Assembly: GCF_037102585.1 (NCBI RefSeq) | Contig: NW_027043824.1 | Coordinates: forward strand, 248,001-312,000 | DNA length: 64,000 bases | Direction of reading: 5' to 3' | DNA from: Saccharomycopsis crataegensis | Taxonomy: Eukaryota > Ascomycota > Saccharomycetes > Ascoideales > Saccharomycopsidaceae | In this document: positions 53,843 to 63,513 of the stretch, in pieces | Layout of the letters: every line of letters begins with the position of its first letter | How positions within the stretch are numbered: position 1 is the stretch's first letter | Made by a program: the position numbers and the translations under genes | Notes under the pieces: model-generated | The model's input: the letters and a program-made list of their open reading frames with translations, nothing else | Database searches by the model: none | What the model was told of the DNA's origin: nothing

Positions 53843-56800
53843 TCAATAAATTTTGGATCCGGTCATATTGAGGTATGACAAATCTGAACGCTTCAAATAT
53901 TCTCTGCTTTTAGCTTTCTCAGGATCTCTTCCTAATGTGCTTCCTCCGCTGCAATACGAATTTCCTGAAATAGCATTGTTTTGGTTATTACTAGTTCCCC
54001 AAATATCAAAATTCAAAAACACTAACCAAGTACAGAAGAAATTCAATAAATAGTGTAACCACCAAGCATGCCTAACCCCAAAAACGATAGAGTAGAACGC
54101 CATATATCCAAGAATCATTTGTGTAATAAAATTTGGCACCAACAAAGATGAAGATTGTAACATCATTCTAACAGGCATTTTACCACTAACGTTCTTTTCA
54201 ATCACAATGAAGATTGGAACAATTGCAAGGAAATTATGATGTGATGAAAATGGTGTTTGCCATTTCAATGCAAAATTGTGAATGAAAACAATCAAAACTG
54301 GAATATTAATTGGTAAGATCCAAAGCATCAACATGAAAAAAGATAAATTGAAGTTCTTGAAATTTGCAGCCTCATGCTTCATTGTATTCAACTTATCAAC
54401 AGCAATAGAAGAGGGCTGCTGCTTTTCCAACGACTTGTAGGAAATAACTGACCTTATGCATACAGTTACCTGTACAAGAGTGATGACGACATAGGCAAAT
54501 TGGTATGGGAAATAAAATGGAATGGACCCGATTATAAAAATAGTCCCAATGATTCTTCTTTTGGACTGCAAAAACACTGTGTCAGTGCTATGTGACATCT
54601 TGAATTGATTTCTTTTATTCATTAATTTGAACACCAACCCGAGATAAACTGCAGAAAGAGTCCACGATATAAGTAATACCAAATTGTATGTCAAGCAAAC
54701 AAGTGCCAAAGAAATGATGAAAAATATTGGACCAAAAACAAACAACATATCTTCTTCCAAGCCCAAGAAAAATGGATTCAAGCTAATATTTTCTGTAACC
54801 AAGCCACTATCTAAAGCAGAAGCCAACCCAATTGGATCAAGCAAGTAAAAGAGGCCTTGGAAAAATTCGTTTGAAGAAATAAGTGATAAGAATGATAACA
54901 ATCCACAAATAATACCCAAAGCTTTTGGAGTACAAAGATATACCAATCCATCACCAAAGGATACAAACTCGCCAGCTTTGCTATACATTCTGAATTGATA
55001 TCCCAAAACCAATGCCACAATAGCAACCGGTAAGGTGCCTATAACCAATCTGAACCTCATGACTAATAACCTTAAACTCGTGAGAATATCAACACGGAGC
55101 TTCAAAGTAACCAAATTCTTTGTACTCATTGAATCAGACCATACTTGCAAGTGTAAGGCGTTTGAATTCTTAGAACTTTCAAATGGAACATAAGGAGCTA
55201 CTGAATGCAAAGAAATCAATTTTTCGGGTTCATTGTTCAACCCAACTAACCATTTAGTTTCAAAAATGCTTGGAATCCATTGTCTTATAAGGGGTCCAAA
55301 TCTTTCATTTTCAGGTTTTCTATCATCCTTCTGATCAAAACTTCTGACAACTTTCAAATTATAGGCAACTAAACTACTCCATATTGATGGAATGGAAACA
55401 TCGACCGCCAAAGGCCTTTTTGCTGGTAAATTTATTTCCACACCAAAGAGTAAAAATTTCCAGAAATTAGCGTCAGACTTGATATTCGCCAACTCAGATT
55501 TCACCAAATCAGCTACAATGAAATCCTGACGGTTTTCCAAGCTATAAAAATTTGGAGACTCGCCGATGACCACTAACTCAAAGTTGGACAACGTGGTAGA
55601 ATTGAATTGCAAAACATTGTAGTTTGAGAATTTACCCCCAATAGATGACTCAGAAGCAGAAACTGTGCTTATGGCTGACCTTGGGACACTATGTGCATTT
55701 GAAGATACATCAATACATTCTAACTCAATGCCCTTACTAGTAGTTTCACTGGTAAAATCAACAATTCTGATTGATGATGATTCAACCTCAGCATTCATAT
55801 GATTATGTCTGACTGCATTACGGCACAAAAGCGCAACTGGTTTGGTGGATTTCCCGAAATCTTCAATACTTTCAAATGGCAACGAGCTGAGGGCAGTGAA
55901 TTCATACTTGCCCTTTGATGAATCTTTTTCTTCTGGCAAATAGAAGAAATTCATTTTCGGGGTTCTCTGCCCTCTCTTGAAAACATTAGGAGAGTAACTT
56001 GGCGGCAGTATCAAAGATCGCTCACCCGGCATTGCGGAACTGATTTGATCGTTATCAACCTTTAATTTAATTGAAAAATTGATATCTTCACCTTTAGAAC
56101 TCTCATAATCTTTTGCGCTATAATCCTCAAAACCAGAAAGTAAATGTCTTCTGAAAATCTTCATTCTTTCTTGTAAAGGATATGTTTTGTCCATGGAGGT
56201 ATTGTCCACAATCTCTAATAAAGTTCTTGCCAAGACTTTTCTTAACTGGTCGCACCAAACAATAGCCAAGTGATCAATTGGTGTCCAAACCCCCGGTATA
56301 CCTGTGGTAAACACCGTAAACCCATTTTCATTCGGAACCAAACTCTTGATGCTTGTATAATCTGCTGGCAAAACTGTGTCCATTAAACCACCAGTTATAG
56401 AGATCAAAGAAACATTTTTCAATCTAGGTTGGGCCAAATCGATAATTTTAGAATCAATTTCCTTAGTTGCAGAATGCTTGGCATTAAGAAATCCACCTCT
56501 CCAAAACTTATCTATTGAACTATAAACCTTCATTAAGTCACCATCGAAGGTCACTGGAGAAGCCGCGTGAGGGGCTGCTAGCGTTAAAAAAGTATTAATG
56601 GAACCGTTGGCATAGTTTGGCAAGGTTATCATGGTCCTGGCAACAATACCACCCATGGAATGTCCAACAACAATCACTGACTTTGTAGGAATATTATTTT
56701 TGGCGTATAGAGATAGGATAAATTTAATGGCATCATTGAGATATTCTGATTGATCCAATAAAGTTCTGCCATGGAAGGCAGTAAAGTCCTCATTAAAGTC

Positions 56801-57322
56801 TGCAGTGAAGAAGTCCAAATTTTTAGCATTGTTGTTCCATACTTGATTTTTCCGTTTGCCTTGATAGTCGCTGACATAAAGATTAGCGCATTCGGCGGCC
56901 AACGCTCTAACTTGCTTATAACTTCCAGCATTTCCTGGAATGAATAAAATCGGAGCTCCGTTCAAGAATTGGGTGTTGTCATCAGGATTCAAGTCTTTAC
57001 CTTGTTCACGGTATAAATACAACGAATACTTGGAAGCATATTTTGTATGAGAGTGGTCAAACCCATTAACTTTGGCATACGCGGGAGACATATAGGACAT
57101 TCGGCATTCCGGGGCATCAGCCCCATCCAATTTGGACACAAAGGTTTGAAATATGAGTAAAAATAGGCCAATACCCATTATGGTCATACCAGTCAATATC
57201 TTTAACTGTAGAAGGGTATTCTTCTTCTTATGATACCGTAGTAGCGTCTTTATCGACTGACAGGCACCGTTGAAACGCCCAATATCATTACTGACACTAT
57301 TACTCCTACTATTTCCCAACAT
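53843..57322 (-). CDS. BST1: Bst1/PGAP1 GPI inositol-deacylase
   Basis: ER membrane hydrolase that removes the acyl chain from the inositol of GPI anchors, needed for efficient exit of GPI proteins from the ER. The first in-frame ATG is at 57322 (MLGNSRSNSVSNDIG); the frame extends 31 codons upstream only to a TTG, with no ATG. The 1159-aa protein has one membrane segment near residues 40-60 (LTGMTIMGIGLFLLIFQTFV), the lipase region with LFIPGNAGSYKQVRALAAEC, the catalytic serine in VVGHSMGGIVAR (Ser222), AAPHAASPV, and a C-terminal half with several membrane segments. This layout and length match Bst1/PGAP1. I found only one in-frame CTG in the gene. Confidence 0.93.
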   Translation of the reverse strand: MLGNSRSNSVSNDIGRFNGACQSIKTLLRYHKKKNTLLQLKILTGMTIMGIGLFLLIFQTFVSKLDGADAPECRMSYMSPAYAKVNGFDHSHTKYASKYSLYLYREQGKDLNPDDNTQFLNGAPILFIPGNAGSYKQVRALAAECANLYVSDYQGKRKNQVWNNNAKNLDFFTADFNEDFTAFHGRTLLDQSEYLNDAIKFILSLYAKNNIPTKSVIVVGHSMGGIVARTMITLPNYANGSINTFLTLAAPHAASPVTFDGDLMKVYSSIDKFWRGGFLNAKHSATKEIDSKIIDLAQPRLKNVSLISITGGLMDTVLPADYTSIKSLVPNENGFTVFTTGIPGVWTPIDHLAIVWCDQLRKVLARTLLEIVDNTSMDKTYPLQERMKIFRRHLLSGFEDYSAKDYESSKGEDINFSIKLKVDNDQISSAMPGERSLILPPSYSPNVFKRGQRTPKMNFFYLPEEKDSSKGKYEFTALSSLPFESIEDFGKSTKPVALLCRNAVRHNHMNAEVESSSIRIVDFTSETTSKGIELECIDVSSNAHSVPRSAISTVSASESSIGGKFSNYNVLQFNSTTLSNFELVVIGESPNFYSLENRQDFIVADLVKSELANIKSDANFWKFLLFGVEINLPAKRPLAVDVSIPSIWSSLVAYNLKVVRSFDQKDDRKPENERFGPLIRQWIPSIFETKWLVGLNNEPEKLISLHSVAPYVPFESSKNSNALHLQVWSDSMSTKNLVTLKLRVDILTSLRLLVMRFRLVIGTLPVAIVALVLGYQFRMYSKAGEFVSFGDGLVYLCTPKALGIICGLLSFLSLISSNEFFQGLFYLLDPIGLASALDSGLVTENISLNPFFLGLEEDMLFVFGPIFFIISLALVCLTYNLVLLISWTLSAVYLGLVFKLMNKRNQFKMSHSTDTVFLQSKRRIIGTIFIIGSIPFYFPYQFAYVVITLVQVTVCIRSVISYKSLEKQQPSSIAVDKLNTMKHEAANFKNFNLSFFMLMLWILPINIPVLIVFIHNFALKWQTPFSSHHNFLAIVPIFIVIEKNVSGKMPVRMMLQSSSLLVPNFITQMILGYMAFYSIVFGVRHAWWLHYLLNFFCTWLVFLNFDIWGTSNNQNNAISGNSYCSGGSTLGRDPEKAKSREYLKRSDLSYLNMTGSKIY

Positions 57323-58119
57323 AGTTGCCTCTGTTAAACTTTCCTCTTGTTTTACTTCTTCCTTATAAGATGGCGAAGCCCTCTTCTCTGTCAGAGACAG
57401 TCTTGGGTTTGTCAACAGCGGAATCGTTGTAGGTATTTAATTATTTTCTCCAGGAAAGCAGGTTCTGTAATGGACTGACGAGAACCACTGGCTTCTTCCT
57501 ATTTTATTATGACAGTCCTTTTTCCCAGTAATGGCGTGCTCCCACTGGAAAAAATCTTTGGTACGCGCAACAGACGACTAGCGTTAGTTATCCTTTTCTG
57601 CCCTCAGACTAAGCCGTATTTTCCCTAAAGCAAAAATTCACGCAGCACCAAAAAAAAATGCGGTGACCCGGACATACAAAGTATGCCATCAGGCGGGTAG
57701 ACACAGAACATTAACATTTGGTGTAATTTAGCAAATAAATTCATTTCGAGCCTCTTTTTATTAAGCTTGCTGTTTTATCTTTTGCTGGTTGCTTATATCT
57801 TCAAGATTTTAGATGTGGGAATAGGATGTAATAGAAAAATTTTGTGTTATTGTCTCAACATGCGTTTTTATCATTTTTTGATTTGTTAATTGTAGGCTAC
57901 TTAAACAGAAAAGAAGAAAAAATATAGATCTTTCGATATCAACTTTTTACTGAGACTCTATAGTGTATATTGCATAAAACAGTAATACGCGAATTTTGAA
58001 TCAGAAGAAGGAAAAAAAAAAAATCCGCAAGAGATTAAGCTTGCCAATATCAATCATATTATACAAAATACCAAAACCCTCCTATGATACAGATTCGAGC
58101 TGCGTTAAATTCCAATGCT
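57323..58119. other. BST1 promoter region, no gene seen
   Basis: Upstream of BST1 and downstream of the 58120-58806 gene. No protein-like frame. The frames at 57996-58299 overlap the start of the neighbouring 3' end and look spurious. Confidence 0.55.
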
Positions 58120-58806
58120 CTAGTCACTTTCTTCATCACTGTCATCCAAACCAACGGGTGCCAAACCAGGTGTCAAACCAGGATAAGCATGAGCCCTCTT
58201 AATCTTACCATTAATCTTCTGTTCCATGCTAAATTCATTATTTCTCTTCTTAGCATTTTTAGCCCCCTTGTTCCGCTGCTTGGCGTTCTTCAAAGCTAAG
58301 ATATCTCCTTGCAATTTCTTAATTTGTTCTTCTGTGTCATCGTCACTATCACCAGCATCTTTCCATGATTGAACAGTTTTGACATTACCATCAATCAACG
58401 AGTTTATAAGTTTCTTTTCTTCCTGATTCAAATTATACTCGGTTTTTCCATAAACTTTTTTCCCCTGTTTCTTTTGTTCTTCATTAACGGTGTCAATTTG
58501 CTTTTGAATGATTTTCATTTTCGCAGTTTTCTCAAGTTTTTCGGCAACTGCAGAATTTTTCTTCATGGTTTGTCTTTTTGTAGTTTTCTGTTTCTTTTTT
58601 AGCTTAGAAATATCTTTTACCGATACTGTAGATTCCTCCATTCCAAAAAATGTGTCATTTAGCAGCTGGATGGCAGTATTTCTAGCATCTGACTTTTTAG
58701 AGCCCTTACTTGAAGTTATAGGCTTGGTTGTTGGCAACACACTACCCAACAATTTGTTTATCGAGGAGCTAGCCTGATGTTTGGAAGATTTCGATTTAAA
58801 TGACAT
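58120..58806 (-). CDS. Lys-rich, probably nucleolar protein (possible Rrt14 homologue)
   Basis: A 228-aa, strongly basic protein. It has a short conserved-looking N-terminal motif (INKLLGSVLPTTKPI), a Lys/Thr-rich helical middle (about 65-130, KKKQKTTKRQTMKK), a segment LINSLIDGNVKTVQSWKD (about 134-151) followed by an Asp-rich patch, a second basic helix, and an acidic tail GLDDSDEESD. This composition suits a ribosome-biogenesis or nucleolar factor. The pattern reminds me of the Rrt14 family of yeasts, but I cannot confirm that from memory and give no symbol. The frame starts with a good ATG and has ordinary codon use, so the gene itself is convincing. Confidence 0.7.
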   Translation of the reverse strand: MSFKSKSSKHQASSSINKLLGSVLPTTKPITSSKGSKKSDARNTAIQLLNDTFFGMEESTVSVKDISKLKKKQKTTKRQTMKKNSAVAEKLEKTAKMKIIQKQIDTVNEEQKKQGKKVYGKTEYNLNQEEKKLINSLIDGNVKTVQSWKDAGDSDDDTEEQIKKLQGDILALKNAKQRNKGAKNAKKRNNEFSMEQKINGKIKRAHAYPGLTPGLAPVGLDDSDEESD

Positions 58807-59688
58807 GGTAATTGGAAATAAGAATAGCCTGCTGTCCTTGTGGTTTTACTTGTGTTATACAATGGATTAGTACTCACTGAAAAAAAAAAAAATTTTTTTG
58901 TAGGAGATGAGATATTTTTTCTGATCCTGCACTGCTTACTAAAAGCGCTCCGTCAGAATTTACAACATGAATGGTGGTTTTTATCTTCTCTTTTGCCCAT
59001 TCCTCTCAGATACTGTGCTATAAAGAGAAACCATATAAGCTGTATGTGCTTAAATTTCATGTATATCAATGGTGGTGCAAAAATAAAGTCATTTCTCCAC
59101 TAACAAAAAAAAAAAAAAAAGGAAAATAAAGGCTGCTTTCTAGCTTGAATAAATGAATCGACTACATCAGATTAAAACTATTAATGATGTTAATGTGATG
59201 ATGCAAATAATATAAATAGCAATATAAATACAGTGGGAAAAAGAGGGTATAAACATACCAAGAGATGGTCGCCTCTAGCAGATGGAAATAAATAAAACAG
59301 GATAAAACACAGGTGATGACCAGCAAGAAAAGAACATAATCAAGCAAAGAAAAAGGTTATAGGAGGAAGAGCAGAGAAAATAGTGTTCACCAGAAAGAGC
59401 ACACCATAACATATCAATTAGCTATAAAATATATTGAAAGTCCTGGCATTTCTTTTTTTTTGAAAAAAGGTGAATCAACTCTAATAATATAGGACTTGCA
59501 GTATTCTTTCAGCTAGAATCAAAACCTGAAAGTCATCTCGAATTAACTTTAAAAATTCTCTAATAAACAGCCATAACCCCAAATTAACTAACGTGAAAAA
59601 CCAGTATGATAAAAGAAACAAAACAAAAAAAAACTGAAAACAAGAACAAAAACAATTCTTTTAAAAAATAGACATTCTCCCATTTTAT
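58807..59688. other. Spacer between two minus-strand genes, no gene seen
   Basis: Promoter of the basic protein gene and 3' region of SAL1. A/T-rich, with poly-A runs at 58880 and 59104. No protein-like frame. Confidence 0.55.
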
Positions 59689-61179
59689 TCATTCTAAATT
59701 TAATGCACGCTTCATATTTTCCACCACCAAATAAGTGATACTAACGGCAGGGATAACCTTGGCCAAATTTGGCAGTAAGCCTTTGTAGAGCCCAGGGTAC
59801 CCTTCTCTTTGAATTGTTTGCTTGAAAACATCCTTTATTCCAGTGTACCTATAAGGATGAGCAAAGGTTCCTTGAGCTTGTAGTCTAGTTCTCAATAAAT
59901 TGATTGGATAAACTACACAAGCACCAACAGTACCAGAAAACGCCCCCAATGGCAAGACGACAAAATTGCTCAATTTCACATCATCTTCGCGTTTTCCCTC
60001 TCTATTGGCTTTCCTTCTGATCATTATTTGCTTAAGAGTAGTAAATGTACCCAAATCAATAGCAGCGTAGGGGAAAATACCAGTTACCCCAACGAAAATG
60101 CCCCTATAAAATAAACGCAATCCCCCTTCCTTATACATTTCTTTGGCGGTTCTCCAGATTATTCCTTGTCTATTCTCGCGTAGAGGAGCACATTGGATTC
60201 TATATTTTAAGGTATCAACTGGATAAACTGTGAATTGTGAAAACATCCCGGCAAACCCACCAGCCAAGTAAGTGGAGAATCTTGATAAGTCATTGGTTGA
60301 AGATTTTCCTTCGATCTTCATGAAGATATTTTTACCAATTTCAAAAGAACCGAATTTCATCGCAGCTTCTGGAAATACTTTGAGGCAATTCAAACCATTG
60401 CCAACGTAAAATGACTTTAGCCCTCCTTGTTTATACAATGATTGTGCTGCTTTGATCAAAGGTGATTTAATCTTGTTTAAAGGTGGATGATTTGCATTCC
60501 TCTTCGAGATTTCCCTCTTTTTCGTTAAAAGTGTCGATGACAAATCAGTTCTGGCGATTAAAAATACCTTTATCCGATCAAAAGGAGCAGTACATGTTCT
60601 ACTGACTACACCTGCCACACCGCCTGAAATGAAATAACCGACCCCTTTGAGATAATCATTGATGATAGTCATATCACCGTCAGAAGACAAATCCACATCC
60701 TCGTTGAAGTATCTAAATGCGGTTTTCAAACGCGACCCTTGATTTCGAGGGACAAGCAAAAGTAAGTTTCTCCACTCATCATACCTAATTAGCCCGTCAT
60801 GATCTTGGTCAACATTTTTATAGAAATCTTCGAAATCTTCGTCAGTGGCCTTAATATTTAGATTGTCTTCCAAATAACTTCTTAGATCTGTCTTGGTCAA
60901 GTAACCATCATGGTTTTTATCAATATTGTCAAATGCATGCTTGATTTCTCCTTCGGCCTTCTGAAAGTAAGACTTGAACTCATTATAGTCGATCAAATCA
61001 TCATGTTTATGATCTATTTTTTGAAATAGCTGATCGATATGATCATTGGATTTGAAAAGTGGATGCTCTTTCTCTCGAAAAGCCCGGGCTAATGTGTCTC
61101 GATCTATTTTACCTTTCTTAGTGAGATCTGTTTTCTCAAACCATGCTCTGAATTTTTTTTCTGTGGGATCATCAGTCAT
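59689..61179 (-). CDS. SAL1: Sal1-type Ca2+-regulated mitochondrial ATP-Mg/Pi carrier
   Basis: SCaMC-type carrier exchanging ATP-Mg for phosphate across the mitochondrial inner membrane under calcium control. The 496-aa protein has an N-terminal EF-hand domain with loops at about 18-29 (degenerate), 56-67 (DHKHDDLIDYNE), 87-98 (DKNHDGYLTKTD) and 124-135 (DQDHDGLIRYDE), a linker, and three mitochondrial carrier repeats with signatures APFDRIKVF (about 198), YPVDTLKYR and YPINLLRTRL. The C-terminus PAVSITYLVVENMKRALNL is typical. Start and length agree with Sal1. The single CTG codon found is the second Leu in KGLLPNLAK, where related carriers have varied residues. Confidence 0.95.
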   Translation of the reverse strand: MTDDPTEKKFRAWFEKTDLTKKGKIDRDTLARAFREKEHPLFKSNDHIDQLFQKIDHKHDDLIDYNEFKSYFQKAEGEIKHAFDNIDKNHDGYLTKTDLRSYLEDNLNIKATDEDFEDFYKNVDQDHDGLIRYDEWRNLLLLVPRNQGSRLKTAFRYFNEDVDLSSDGDMTIINDYLKGVGYFISGGVAGVVSRTCTAPFDRIKVFLIARTDLSSTLLTKKREISKRNANHPPLNKIKSPLIKAAQSLYKQGGLKSFYVGNGLNCLKVFPEAAMKFGSFEIGKNIFMKIEGKSSTNDLSRFSTYLAGGFAGMFSQFTVYPVDTLKYRIQCAPLRENRQGIIWRTAKEMYKEGGLRLFYRGIFVGVTGIFPYAAIDLGTFTTLKQIMIRRKANREGKREDDVKLSNFVVLPLGAFSGTVGACVVYPINLLRTRLQAQGTFAHPYRYTGIKDVFKQTIQREGYPGLYKGLLPNLAKVIPAVSITYLVVENMKRALNLE

Positions 61180-62007
61180 TGCAGTGTATTGTCGAAAATA
61201 TTATAGTCGCTGAACTAACAATCCAGTGGAAGATTTCCGGTGAGATAACCAATTGTTTGGGAAGTAAACAAACTTTTTGCAAATTTTGAAAGTAGATGAT
61301 TTATTTTATTCCTTCGTGGTGTATCCATTTAGTTGACTGAAAAAAAAATGGCATTCACGAGAGCTCAGTGTCCTAGAGGATTTAATAATTATAAAAATTT
61401 GGACAATAATAAGCTTGGAATATTTAAACTTCTAAAGAAACCTTCCTTAATATTGAAGGGCCTAAAAAAACTGGCAAAAATCAAAGAGAAAAAATTACAA
61501 CACAAAAAAAAAAAAAAAAAAAACTCACGTGTTAATTACTAAATAACGCATTAAATATAGATGTAATAATTGGTTATCATCTAGAGAATCTTTCTTCTTT
61601 CACTACACTTTACATAATTCATCTCATTATATTACAGTCTGATTAATATTTGGAACTCGTAGGGCAAGGCAAAAGCTTGATATAAAATACCAAAATTGCA
61701 AGATCAATATATAATCACGTGGTAAATAATAACAACGGAGTTAGCCATTCATTTCTCTTCCGAATTATGGAGAAGCTTTTCCCAGTTTATTCGATCCACT
61801 TCGTGGGGTTCTGAAAACAGGTTTATCCATACAAAACCCTTATCACATAATTAACGTCTAGTAGCTTACATTAATCAAACACAAACAATAGAAATAATCT
61901 ACAATTTAATGTTACAACAGACCACCGTCAAATAGATAGAAACCATAGAACAATCAAAATAAACATAAAAATTGTGCTAAAAGCTTAATTGTTATACACT
62001 TGCCTGT
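61180..62007. other. SAL1 promoter and RPT2 3' region
   Basis: No convincing gene. CACGTG E-boxes lie at 61526-61531 and 61716-61721. A Lys-rich frame starting at the ATG near 61348 is low-complexity and not supported. Confidence 0.5.
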
Positions 62008-63513
62008 CTATAAATAGAGGCCTTCCAAGTTTTCTTCCACCTTGTTCTTCAAGACTCTTTCCTTAGCCTTGACAAAATCGTCTTGAATGACATGCATTCT
62101 TCTTTCTCTAAGAGCCAACAAACCCGCCTCAGTACACATAGCCTTAATATCAGCACCACTCAAGTCATCTTTAGAACCAACCAAGACGTCTAAATTGACA
62201 TCTTCCGCCAATGACATTTTACTGGTGTGAATATTCAAAATCTTTTGTTTGGTTTGTGGATCTGGATTCTCAAATAAAATTTTTCTATCAATTCTACCCG
62301 GTCTAATCAAGGCTGGATCCAAGCTCTCAATCTTATTAGTTGCCATGATAACTTTGACATCCCCTCTATCATCAAAACCATCCAATTGGTTCAACAATTC
62401 CAACATGGTTCTTTGAACTTCTCTTTCACCACCAGAAGTGGATTCGTAACGCTTAGTACCAATAGCATCAATTTCATCAATGAATACAATAGATGGCGCA
62501 TGTTCAGCAGCAGTCTTGAATATTTGTCTACACAATCTTGGACCATCACCCAAATATTTCTGGATCAACTCTGAACCAACGATTCTGAGGAAGGTAGCGG
62601 ACGTTTGGTTTGCCACTGCTTTTGCTAATAAGGTCTTCCCTGTACCTGGAGCCCCATATAATATAACTCCCTTTGGAGGCTTGATACCCATTTCTTCGTA
62701 TAATTCAGGATGGGTCAACGGTAATTCTACCGCTTCCTTGATTTCTTGAATTTGTGACTCAAGACCACCAATGTCACTATATGATTCTGTAGGAGATTTG
62801 TCTAACTTCATGACACTGACTGATGGATCGGCATCATCTTGTAATACCCCAACGATTGAGACAGACTTATGGTGTAAAAGCACCGAGCAACCAGGCTCCA
62901 ACAAACCTTTGTCGACAAAGGACAAGATGGAAACATAGTATTCTGGACCAGTACTTAAACTGACAATAGCATGATCGTCATCAATGATTTCTTCTAATGA
63001 ACCAATGCTTAGAGGAGATCCGCGCAAATCTTCGATTTTTTCTCGTTCTTCAGCTTGTCTCTGTTCAGTTGGAGTGAAATTTTCTTGATTTGTCACGAAT
63101 TCTTGCTCTATCAATAAATGATCCTTGATTCTTTCCATTTTCAATAACTTCAACTTACATCTGGTAGTTGGATAAACAGTTGGAAGTTTCGACGATGTCT
63201 CTGGACCCTTTCTCTTCTTTCTTCCAAATTTCTGATGTTGCACCGGAGGTTCATACTTTGGCTTATCTTTTTTCTATAAATTATAGTTAGTAAGAGAACT
63301 AAGCTATCCGCTGGGTCTCGCCGATATTGCTCACCGCAAATTATATCCCAAATTTACTCACGTCTTTCTTTTTGTCATCAAAATTGCCACCTAAACCTGA
63401 AGGACCTTGACCCTGGTAAAAATATGTTAGTAATCAATCCAAAAAAAGGCAATTGTGAAAGAATATCACCAAAATCTTGAAACAACTGAATTATCTATTC
63501 ATCTGCGTACCAT
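62008..63513 (-). CDS. RPT2: 26S proteasome ATPase Rpt2 (three exons)
   Basis: AAA+ ATPase of the 19S base that unfolds substrates and opens the 20S gate. Three exons, 63513-63511 (ATG only), 63412-63362 and 63273-62008, give 439 aa, against 437 in S. cerevisiae. Splicing builds the N-terminus [14 protein letters not shown]..., which restores the Rpt2 N-myristoylation signal MGQG, and then [20 protein letters not shown]. The core has Walker [14 protein letters not shown], Walker [12 protein letters not shown] and arginine fingers in RPGRIDRK. The C-terminus GLYL carries the HbYX gate-opening motif. Without the introns the frame would begin at a GTG inside PPVQ. No in-frame CTG codon was found. 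Confidence 0.95.
63274..63361 (-). other. RPT2 intron 2, 88 bp
   Basis: Donor GTGAGT at 63361, acceptor TATAG ending at 63274, branch point TACTAAC at about 63286-63292. It joins codon GAC to AAA in frame. Confidence 0.85.
63413..63510 (-). other. RPT2 intron 1, 98 bp, directly after the start codon
   Basis: Donor GTACGC at 63510 immediately follows the ATG; acceptor TACCAG ends at 63413; branch point TACTAAC lies near 63427-63433. The donor is a slightly unusual hexamer, but the product MGQG exactly matches the Rpt2 family. Confidence 0.8.

Noticed and set aside
61348-61542. Lys-rich small frame between SAL1 and RPT2
   Set aside because: Ends in a poly-A-encoded Lys run, no family character, in what should be a promoter region.
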